From NCBI GenBank assembly GCA_011033025.1, contig WFMF01000178.1, forward strand, positions 195,849 through 259,848: 64,000 nt of DNA, written 5' to 3'. This DNA comes from Beroe forskalii. Taxonomy: Eukaryota; Ctenophora; Nuda; Beroida; Beroidae. Numbering within the stretch: the first letter of the stretch is position 1; each line of letters starts with the position of its first letter. The notes under the pieces were generated by a model. The model saw only the letters and a list, made by a program, of their open reading frames with translations. It had not been told where the DNA came from and did no database searches. Positions 34,901 to 46,900 of the stretch are shown piece after piece. A program made the position numbers and the translations under genes.

Positions 34901-37900
34901 AGATAACTTTTCAAGTCACATGGTGGATGGAAACACCTAAGCATGGAAATTTAACATATAAATTTCGTATGTTGTAACACAATGCTATCTCAATATATTT
35001 CGGTCTTTGTTTTAAAACAGAGCTTGAATGTCCCATGGTATGTGAATATGTAATAAAATGTTATATTGGAAGAGGTACAGTGTGTTAACGGCGTAGCACA
35101 CGGTGATGCCGAGTGTGGTTGGTTGCTTATGGCTCGAGACGAAGCCAAGTGGTATGAGTCTTAGTTAACGCTGTATGGCGAGATTGATAACTTTAAAAAA
35201 ACAAATAGTAATCCACCCTGTTTGTAAAATAAATTTACTTGTTTTCCTCAATTTACTTATTTTTCCTCACAATGCAATTCAATACAAAATATGATATAAA
35301 CCCTTCATTTCAGTCAGCAGATCACTGAATTTAATTCTAACCTAAATTATCATGAAATTTCATTATTTTCGCACCTATTTCAGTGAGCAGATCATGAAAG
35401 AGATCGCTGCTATCGGCGCTGATTTCCGGCAACTCTCCTCCTTTAACGAGGAACCGGCCGCCGGCACCGCCTCATCGCCCTCTGGGGGCTTAGCGAGGAA
35501 CAGTAGCAACGAGAACAACAACAACAAGCAGAGCAACGGAGTGACGTCACACCAGGAAATGCTCATTGGTGAGTTGTGATTGGTAAGGAGCTGGCTTGGT
35601 GGGTTGTGATTGGTTGGAAAATGATTTGGTGTGTCATTATTGGTGGAAAGTTGTTTTGGTTGGTTGTGATTGGTCGAGAAATATTTGGTATTTTGGTAAG
35701 AACTTAGAACATTTGGGAGCGGTGTAAATTTGAGCGCACATTGGGTGTGTGGTCTTAAGAATAGGTACCTCACAATCTAAAGAATAGGTGCCAACCTTCA
35801 ATGCAATGTATTCAATTATTCAATTACATACATTCCCGTTCCTGGCTATCGGCTATCGAATATCGCGTTTCGTCGAGGCCTCTTTAATCAACACGTCCTA
35901 GTATTTCATTACACTCAAACACACAAAAATCTATTGAATAATGTTAACTTATTTGAAGGTGGGCTCAGTAAATTTCATGTATATTTCATGTACTTTAAAC
36001 TTTACAACACTACTTTGACTACACCTTCTTCGGCAATTTCATTTAATGCCGATGAGAAAATTTTACGAAGAAGCTCAAAAAGGAGGGTAAAAGAGGGCGT
36101 CTTCCCAAAAAGAGGGTGGTTCTTCAGCTATGATTTTCGTGGGTAAACTAATAGGCCACGTCGATTGTGCGTACAATTTTATCGTACATTTATACATCAT
36201 GAAATTTACATCATGGGGCGTACAATGTACATTGCACATGAATTAATAATAGAATGTGACTGCAAAGATTTAGGGGGTGCACACACGTGGCTTATAAGCC
36301 ATGGCTTATAAGCTACGTGTGTGCTGTCGATAACTTACCCATGGACTATTATCCATACGTGTGTCTTGGGTGAAAGTATCGACTATACTCTACAAAAGTG
36401 TGGAGATTAGTCCATGAAAAATAGTCGGTCTTAGGGGGTGCACACACGTGGCTTATAAGCCATGGACTATAAGCCATGGCTTATAAGCTGCGTGTGTGCT
36501 GTCGATAACTTACCCATGGACTATTATCCATACGTGTGTCTTGGGTGAAAGTATCGACTATACTCTACAAAAGTGTGGAGATTAGTCCATGAAAAATAGC
36601 CGGTCTTAAATGTGGTATTACAATCCACATGGCTTGTAAGCCACGTGTGTCTTGTAGACTATAGTCGACACTGTACATAATTCCGAGAAAAGTTGTATAC
36701 ATTAACGCTAGCCAATCAGAACGCTGTATCACGCGTGTTATTAACCAATCAAAAGCAAGAAAAGTGATAGGGGTTATGTTTCCGATTCTTCCTGTGTTGT
36801 GTTACGATCAGAGCATCCGAGGGTATCATGTCAAATTCCATCAATCAATTTCTATTCGGGACTCAGAAGAAACTGCTTTCGATATTTTGTTACGATAACG
36901 TGTGTTGACAATAGTCTACAAGACACACGTAGGATTCGTGGCTTATACTCCACGTCGTGTGTCTTCACCCCAAAACTCGGCGTAGACTATAGTCGACATG
37001 GCTTATAATCCACGTGTGTGCAGCCCCTAAGAGGGGTATTACAATCCACATGGCTTGTAAGCCACGTGTGTCTTGTAGACTATAGTCGACATTGTACATA
37101 ATTCCGAGAAAAGTTGTATACATTAACGCTAGCCAATCAGAACGCTGTATCACGCGTGTTATTAACCAATCAAAAGCAAGAAAAGTGATAGGGGTTATGT
37201 TTCGATTCTTCCTGTGTTGTGTTACGATCAGAGCATCCGGAGGGTATCATGTCAAATTCCATCAATCAATTTCTATTCGGGGACTCAGAAGAAACTGCTT
37301 TCGATATTTTGTTACGATAACGTGTGTTGACAATAGTCTACAAGACACACGTAGGATTCGTGGCTTATACTCCACGTCGTGTGTCTTCACCCCAAAACTC
37401 GGCGTAGACTATAGTCGACATGGCTTATAATCCACGTGTGTGCAGCCCCTAAGCGAAGATGTTTGAATGTATACAACTGTATACAACTGTACACCATGAC
37501 CAGAACTGTAATGAAGAAATGAATTCTTCTATCGCCTTAAAATTATCACGTGATTCGTCCTTAGGGTCGAGAACACAACATCCTTAAATCGAAAGATTTA
37601 AATGTCTTATGCTTTAAACAGTGTTTTAAAGTTCATTCTAGATAATATGTAATAGTAGTTCAAGATTATTAAAAACTAATATGATAAACTGAGAAATAAA
37701 ATTTAAAAGTACAGACCATTCAGGAGATATAATAGTTCTGTTAATTGCGCAATCAGAGATTATGTGTAGTGTGTTGCAAATCTGCAGAATAAAGATAAAC
37801 TGAGTGGGTGTGTTTGCGTGGGAAAATCGTTAAGTTTGCTTATCGAATAAAATTCTTGCGTGCTCTCATCGAAATTTCAAGCATCGTATAAGTTTATCAT

Positions 37901-40900
37901 TTCATCAAACTATCATGATGTGCTTTATCAAAAAATATCTTTTCACCGATTTTGATAACATATGAATTAATTACTCCTTTTAAATTTGGAGTCCAGAAGC
38001 ATTTTACTTTTTTGCCACATTGATAATCCTGAGTAAAGCATCCAAAAATGCATTTCACTGTATGCTGTCATTCCTATTTTGAAACACGTACATGCGTTCC
38101 CAATATAACGTCATCGAGTGACTTCTCACCTAAAATCATATTTAGAGCAACACCTGCAGTAAACTGCCACACTAGAAATAGGCGGTTAAGATGACGTCAT
38201 TATCATAGCGCAACGTAGTAAATTGATGACGTTGAACCGCGCCTACTTTCGCGCGCAGGGTTGAACTTCAGAAGTCCGGAGACAGACAGGCCAAGAAGCA
38301 CTAAAAGTGTGTTACTCTACAGACGTATCGTCTGGGGAGCACTTGCGTGCTACTGGCATCCTGCCAAACAGAGCTCTTTAACTCGGAGCTATGCGTTGTA
38401 AAACTAGGTGTTTAGGCGGGATGTCGTCAGTAATTTATCATGTTAAACTCTGATAATGACGTCATTCTGCCACTCCTTTGATTCCTATGCGATCTGTATA
38501 TAATAGTACCGTGTTATTAAAATAGATACGGAGTGGTTTGCATGTGATTTATATACAACATCAGCAAGTTATCAGTTTATGTGTAGCATCGGCTGATCGG
38601 CTCTCAACAGTGCATCATATTAGTTCGATAAGTTGACATGGGAAAACGCTATATAAGGACACCCGGACTGCGGTACCTTGTTAACATTGGTACCTTGTTA
38701 TCATTTGTACCTTATTAACAGCGGTACCTTGTTAACATTGGTACCTTGTTAACATTGGTACCTTGTTAACATTGGTACCTTATTAACAACGGTACCCTTA
38801 TTAACAACGGTTCCTTATTGACAACGGTTCCTTATTGACAGCGGTACCTTGTTAACATTGGTACCTTATTAACAACGGTACCTTTATTATCAACGGTTCC
38901 TTATTTACAGCGTTACCTTATTAATAACGGCACCCTATCAACAACGATACCTTATTAACAACGGTACCCTGTTAACATTGGTACCTTGTTTACATTGTTA
39001 CCTTCTTTACATTGGTACCTAGTTAACATTGGTACCTAGTTAACATTGGTACATTGTTAACATTTGAGCATTGGTAACTTGTTAACATTGGTACCTTTAT
39101 TAACAACGGTTCCTTATTGACAGCGGTACCCTGTTAACATTGGTACCTTGTTTACATTGTTACCTTGTTAACATTGGTACCTTGTTTACATTGGTACCTA
39201 GTTAACATTGGTACCTTGTTAACATTTGAGCATTGGTACCTTTGCTAACAACGATTCCTTTTTGACAGCGGTACCTTGTTAACATTGGTACCTTATTAAC
39301 AACGGTACCTTTATTATAACGGCACCCTATTAACAACGATACCTTATTAACAACGGTACCCTGTTAACATTGGTACCTTGTTTACATTGGTACCTAGTTT
39401 ACATTAGTACCTAGTCAACATTGGTACCTTGTTAACATTTGAGCATTGGTACCTTATTAACATTGGTACCTTATTAACATCGGTACCTTATTAACAACGG
39501 TACCCTGTTAACAACGGTACCCTGTTAACAACGGCACCTCATTAACAACGGTGCCTTATTAACAATGGTACCTTATTAACAACACATTATTATTTATTAA
39601 CGACACGTTATTAACAACAAGTTAAGAAATGCAATAGAGCAATGAACAACAAAAAACTGAATCGAACTAATGATCTGTCCTGCTGCACATGCCTTTATAT
39701 ATGGCATTGACACCACTCAGTACCCAATCAAGCATGACGAATAGCGTTACGTGCACATACCCACTCTATGACGTTGACACCACTTTGCATGACGAATAGC
39801 GTTACGTGCACATACCAACTTTATGACGTTGACACCACTCTGCATGACGAATATCGTTACGTGCACATACCAACTTTATGACGTTGACACCACTTAACCT
39901 AGTGAGCCTAGCTTGAGGTATGTTGACACATCTTATAGCAATGAATATATCAGTGAATTAGGCCCCAAAACTTTACTCTTCGGAAAATCATGTTGCCTCA
40001 CTGATCATAACAAATGTTACAATTTTCTGAGGGAATTAGAGAAAATTTAACTTTCTAAAGTATCAGGTGAGGCAAGGACTCCTCCAGGTGAGGCTAAGCC
40101 TCAGCTCTGGCTGCACGGGCAGATACGAATTTTCTGTATATTTTGTACATTCTTGTACACTTTCACCAAGATATGTACTAAATATGTACGAAAATGTACA
40201 AAAATTCCGTTCCCCGTAACAATGATACGATTCTGCCATCAAATCATTGCGGCGATGTTTCAATGGAATGTTATGTAGTTTTGGGTTTCCGCACCGACTT
40301 TAATTAAGCGAGTGTGTGACGTGCCCACTAGTTCAGGCTGAGTTTTTGGAGCGCGCGAGTCAGTTTTTGCTTACACAAATGCGCGGTGCCGCGCGCAAAT
40401 CATATGATTTGCGCGCGCAGCCCTATATTATCGATCGAATCATGTTTGGGTGTGTACGCGGATTTTATAGTTTGTTCACGAAAGTGTGTGAAAAGTGATT
40501 GGAATGTGAGTGCCGAGTGATTGGATAGCGAGTCGCGCGTGATTGGACAAAGTTCAGTAAATGAGCGGGAAGTGTTTCTTGTGTTACACTACTGCACATC
40601 AAAAGAAATTACAGATGTCAATTTGAAATACAGCCAAATAAATACCAGTCCATGAAAGCTAACAGTTTGGTGCTAGCATGCAAAGTTTCACAACTTCGTC
40701 GGGCCCGAGGACTTACACTCGGGCATTCGGCCCTCCCAAAGTTATAGGGTCCCGTCTTATCTCTGGCCTTCTGGCTCGCAACCAGCTGCGCGTTTTCAAC
40801 CTCCTGAAAACTTTAACTCTTAATTTCAGCTTGGTCCCGTAAAGAGACATCGGGCTACAAGGACATTTCTATCGAAGATCTGACAGATTCCTGGGCTGAT

Positions 40901-43900
40901 GGTGCTGCGTTCTGTGCCATTATCTACAAATACTGCCCTGATTTGATTAAGGTTGGTTGGAATATCACGCCTTATGAAATATAGTGGCTAGTTAGATCCC
41001 CCAAACACTTGTTCTGAGCAGCTTAGGTTTTTATCGAAGGTTCGGTCGAATTTTGTAGTCCAAAAAGGTATCCACTGTCTTCATTTTTTGCTGACTCTCA
41101 CGTAACCATCATTTAATTAAGATGAGCCAACTAAAAGATCCCTATTCCAACGTGAAACAAGCCACTAAAGCAGCAGTTAGCCTGGGCCTATCTCCAAGTA
41201 TCGATCCTCTGGATTTCCATAAAGGACGGTTAGACGAACTGAGCATCCTGACATTCGTTGATCAGCTTTACCAGCAGTTCAAAACCGAAACACCTCAGTT
41301 GTGTGAAATTATCTGAGTACATAACCCAGAAGTTGAATGAAAATCTTTCGACAGACTCCCCGATCCTTATTTCATCAATCTTCACACACTTACTGTATGT
41401 TTAACATACATTCTCATCAAGGAGAACAAGATAATTTGAGTGCCCGCTGAAGCCTGAGCTACTGATCTATTTGATTCTGACTTTGTCGTGTATTATGTTT
41501 GATATTCAGAGTTTTAATAAGCATTATTCCCATTGCAGCTCAGGGGAGAGTGTACTCAATCTGTCAAAAGAATCCAGGAGAACACCGGACCTAATCCAAC
41601 CTACCACACTGTCCAACCGGTACGTTTATAACCCTGAATTCTTCCACATTTTATTTTCTTAGGGATAATACTTCCCCTTACTACCAGCCAAGTAACCAAG
41701 GAGAGTTGACATTACACCTCGCAAGGGGTTGTGCTAGTCTGTGATTGATTGAAACCCACGCTGGGGTACCACTAAGGGCTTTGAAAGAAATACATTAGTA
41801 CCATAATAAATATAATATTCCTATCTAGGGCACTCCACAATGTGAATGAAATCAAATTTGATACGTCACCACTGAGTATTGTACAAAAAGTAACAGGTTT
41901 GCAGTGGTTTTACTCCATGCTTAACCCCAGGAAATCAGACGTTGATGACTCTGCTGAAGAGAAAAGAAGGAAGGAGATGATAGCTAAGGGCAGACTGAGA
42001 GCTAGTAGACGCCGTCCCAATAAGGTGAGTTTCTTCTACCCGGCAACTGCTAAGAAAAAGAGTAAAAAGTCTCACTGATTAAGTGTACATATCTTTAAGT
42101 GCGCGCCAATTACACATTACGTCTCGCACTATAATTAAGTATACTAGACATTAGTTTTTTTTGCTATTTTTCGCTATTTTTTGCTTTTTTCCCTATTCCT
42201 CACCACTCCTCACCCGCAGAATAAGAGTGACACGTCCCTGGATTCCGTCCCACGAACGCTAAGTCCCCGGGTACCGCCCCGTAAAACCTCCCCGTACCTT
42301 AACTCCGCCCATCGTGGACCTTCACCCGTCGTGGCTGGACGGATTGTGTCGCCTGGCCGAGGTAGGTCCCTGATATTTTGATTTGCTGAACTCTGTTGGC
42401 GTATTATATGCATGCACATGGATCAATCGATGAAAACACGCAAAAAATACTGATCTCATCAGAAGTTTTATCAGAATTTTTCATCAGAAGTTCTATGAAA
42501 AGTAAATAACGCACTATAAATTGAAATGCTCATCTTTATCAATACCTCCATTGATCTATGCATGTGACTATGCAGTACTGCAAGTGCAGTATTTCCTGAT
42601 ACGAGCATGGTATGATGGTTCAACCACAATCTATCAGGACAGACAAACCACACGTTCTTTAGTCGAAAGTTACTTTTAGTGCTTTAGTTGAAAGTTTCTT
42701 TTAGTGCTTTTCAGAAATTTCATAACCTGAAAACATCATCAGCGGTGCAGAGTCGCCGTCCCCTGTCCCTCTGAATTCCTTTATCCCAGGCGTGACCTCG
42801 TCAGCAGAGTCGCCGTCCCCTGTCCCTCTGAATTCCTTTATCCCAGGTGTGACATCCTCAGCAGAGTCGCCCTCCCCTGTCCCTGTGAATTCCTTTACTT
42901 CAGGCGTGACCTCGTCAGCTGAGTCGCCGTCCCCTGTCCCTCTGAATACCTTTATCTCAGGCATGACCTCGTCAGCAGAGTCGCCGTCCCCTGTCCCTCT
43001 GAATTCCTTTACTTCAGGCGTGACCTCGTCAGCAGAGTCGCCGTCCCCTGTCCCTCTGAATTCTTTTATCTCAGGTGTGAACTCGTCAGCAGAGTCGCCG
43101 TCCCCTGTCCCTCTGAATTCCTTTATCCCAGGTGTGACATCCTCAGCAGAGTCGCCGTCCCCTGTCCCTCTGTCCCCACGGAGCATTGACATTCACGAGG
43201 AGGATGAGTTGAAGAGCGAGTTGAGTTCTCCTGCAGTCGTTAATGAAGATGAGGACCCGATCTCAATGACAGGTTTGGAGAAAAAACACGCGGTTATCAA
43301 AGTTGTTAAAAGTGGTTTGGAGAAGAAATTTAACCACCAAACCGTTGGAAGGTTGGTTTAGTAACCCCCGGCGGGTCCTTTTTCCTTCCATTCGTACTAC
43401 GGTGTGTACTGTGTTGCGTGTTAAAGAGTGCGTCTATACAAATAGTGATACCCTCTAAATCACTCAAAACCTGTCGTAAGACTAAAATATTATGCGGTGA
43501 TTAGGCGGTCTTAATGACGTCATTTACACTGTTTGCGCTGCCAAATTGTTGAAAATAGCCGCGTACTATTCGGGCGCGACATTGAATAATTCTTTTCATA
43601 CAACCTCTGTTTTCATACAATATCTTCCTCTTGATTTAGCTCTTACATATCCCAGGAAGTTTCGACCTTCTGAGCACTTCATCTCCTGCTACTGCCAACG
43701 TGACGTCATCATTCGGTGATGACGTCATCGAGCCATCCGGAGCGAGTTTAGATCCCGACGAGCTCCTGCGGGAGTTCAATAGGAAATCTCCGTTATACAT
43801 AGGTGAACACACAATAATGCTTAATATTTGGTTAATAAATGCTTAATGAGTGCTTTTGCGCTCGTTGCCATGAATTGTGATGTACTGAAAAAACAGAAAA

Positions 43901-46900
43901 GGCAAAATTATATGATAGACATTGCAAGCTGTAAAATAATGAATTTCATACTAATAGTGCTTCATTTCATTTCAGATAACAAGCCTCTTGAACAACAAGT
44001 CTCCCAGACCGACTCAGTTGACGATCAACTCGTTATCGATGCTCTGATCGGCAAAGTGACCCCTCAAACACTCCCATACACTGAGACCCAACAAACACCA
44101 GAAGCACGACCCTCGTCTGAAAGATCTGAATCCCACGAAAAACTTTCATCAATCCACTCATCTGTTGACAAACTCTCGGTGGAAGCTGTAACCACAGCAG
44201 CAGTTGAATACAGACTGCCTTCCGAGAGATCCTCTCAGAAGTCAGTTAGCAGCTCCGCAGATAACCTCTCTGGACGGCTCTCAAACAGGACGCACAGCAC
44301 TTCATCTTCTGACAAGGTCTTCCTCGGGGCTGATAAAGTCTCCCTTGACAAGGTCTCCGTTGGTAAGGTCTCGGAAACGGAGGACGCGGCAGTCTCGGAG
44401 AAGTCTCTGGGTGGAGAGGCTGAGCTGTCTGGGAAAGTGTCTCCTGATCGGGTGTCGGTGGAGTCAGCTGAGGCGATCCTGCAGTCCCTGGGAGCGGAGA
44501 TCATCCGGTCTCCCTCTGAGATCAGGATATCAGGTGAAGAATATGTATCTTTTTAAATTTACAAAAAGAAATTGTATTCGCAACACTCTGGAACAATGCC
44601 AATTATTTATTTATTATCGACATAATACCCCTTTTTGCTGTGCAGATCAGTCCAAAGAATTCTAATTCTTACTAAACTAGCATATCCTCTTCAGGCATCC
44701 AATCAGCAGAAGCAGAAGTTATCGACCCTGAAACGCTCTCCATAAAGCTTAACGAAAGCAAGGACGAGTTAGCCCTGGCTAAAGAAGCTGTACTCTCTGG
44801 AGATGGAATCAGCAACTCCTCAGAAGAACCGGCACCGGTTGAAAAGGCTCCTGATTTCGATGAGATTATCCGAGCCAAGTTCTCTACTGATATCATTGAA
44901 ACCAGTGAAAAGCCAGCTCCGAAGAAAGCTCCTGCGACTCCCCCACCTCCTCGAGCTACAGCTCAGATTGAGAATGATATCGAGGCTGAGATCGCTGCTT
45001 TGGAACTACAACTCAGCACTACTCTGGACCCTCTTTCCCCTGTTGCTCTTCAACCCGTTTTCGCGGGTTCTGACCCGCTGGCAGCCCCCTCTGTTTCCCC
45101 TCAACCCACTTCTCCCATAAATCCTGCACCCGCCTCCGTTCCTCCCCGTGGCTCTTCTCTGAGGGATAAGCTCCGAGGTCTGCACAACGCTCAGGAAAAG
45201 CTGAGGACGGCGTGTCCGGGTCCCTTGCTGGACAAAGCAGCTAAACCCCAGCCACCCCCCGTGCTACCCAAACCTGTGATAAAGAGCCGAAGTAGGGAGT
45301 CCCTGGGAGTTAGCCGGACTAGTTCGCTGGAAAGTGACAAGTCGAGGCAGTCCTCGTCCTCTAAAGCAAGTGCTCCTGCCCCTCCTGTGCTATATGGGGA
45401 AATAATCAGTGAGCCAAGGGACAAGGAAGCCGCTTTAAGTGGCAGCGAGGCGGCGTCAAGTGGCGCAGAGGAGAGGAAACTCCATCGCCGAGCCCACTAC
45501 AACACTTTGGAGCGGAAGCAGTTGGTGGCTAACCGTCTTTCCACGGAAGTGAAGGTGGAGTCCGTGTCGAATACCAGCAACTCTGTGGATGTGGCGGTGT
45601 CTCTGACCTTGGAGCGTGACGTCACGCCACCGAAGCGTGATGTCACGCCACCAAAGCGTGATGTCACGCCTCCTAACACGCAGAAAACCCACCTGTCACC
45701 GAGTAAACCGTCACCTAGCAAACGGAAAAGTGGTGCTGAAATCCAGTCTCTCTCCGAGCTGATCTCTTCCTTCTCTCCTAAAACCGAGGCAGAATCCTCG
45801 GCTGAGGAACACGTGCACCAGCCTCGTGGCTCGTCCCCCTCGTTATCCTCCTCGACCAATGACCGAGCTGCGTCACAGTCACGTGACAGCTTGAACAGGT
45901 CACGTGACAGTTTGAATGGGTCACGCGGTGCCATAGCAACGGGATCACGCGACGGTACGCACGGAGGACTAGCAGCCAGCAAACTTACCTTTGGTGAGTC
46001 ATTTCTTTATATTATTTCCATATTGATAAGGATTTACATATAATACAGCGGTACATATCGTAGCTTCACTCTAACAATGCCTTAAAACTACTAGATGAAT
46101 TTCGTATAAAGACCCTAAAGTGACCACTGTTAGAATTTAATGATTGCTTGTAGGTTGTTGGCTATACGCCAGATGACCCCGGGCTGTAAGGCCCTGAAGG
46201 ACTCTCCAGTTTAACCATAATTATAAGTCGCTTTAATTTAAACATTTTAATATCTGTGTATGATGCTATGATATAATAACTTATTCTCAGGGCACAAACA
46301 TGCGGAAATACCAGTTGATTTTCTTTCTTGTTGCCACAAAAATCAGTGTTAAACTTTTTTCCAATTTCCGGAGCCTGAGTATATTAATATATCAACTCCT
46401 CTCTTTTTTTCTTGTTTGGCAGATGTTATATTATATCCGGTAGACTCCTATACAAGTTGTACATTGTCATCACGTGGCAAAGTGCCAGATCACGTGGTAC
46501 ATGTCACGTGACCGGACTCTCTCACGTGATTGGTCTGTTGCCACCTCGTCAACCAATCAGCGACGAGCTCTTTGAAGGTCGCTTTATTTTTACCTGATAC
46601 TGTCACCAGCCAATTGTCGCCCAGTTTTTGGCCACATGATCAACACAAGCCAATAGGAAGCCGTGGGTTGACGTTTGTTGAATGATGATAGCTTAACTCT
46701 TAGCATGGGCAATGTACGCCGCTTAGCATATACCTTACATGGTATCAGTGTTTGACATTAAAAGTTGTACTGTACGAAATCAGTATTTGTCATAGAAAGT
46801 TGTACTGTACGAAATTTTGATTTGTACACAATTTCTGTATATTATCTGTTTTCTGTCCTTGGCTCTTGTACGATTCCTTGGTCTGTCAGAAATCGCTTTT

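Noticed and set aside
36797-37430. Duplicated 69- and 112-codon frames
   Set aside because: They cross palindromic transposon modules, differ by frame-changing indels between the two module copies and resemble no protein.
42711-42750. Acceptor ttttcag at about 42711 for EHBP1 exon 14
   Set aside because: With the phase of exon 13 it runs into TAA within four codons; the acceptor at 42750 keeps the frame.
45497-45982. 161-codon minus-strand frame
   Set aside because: Shadow of EHBP1 exon 17 on the opposite strand; the plus-strand frame has correct splice borders on both sides.
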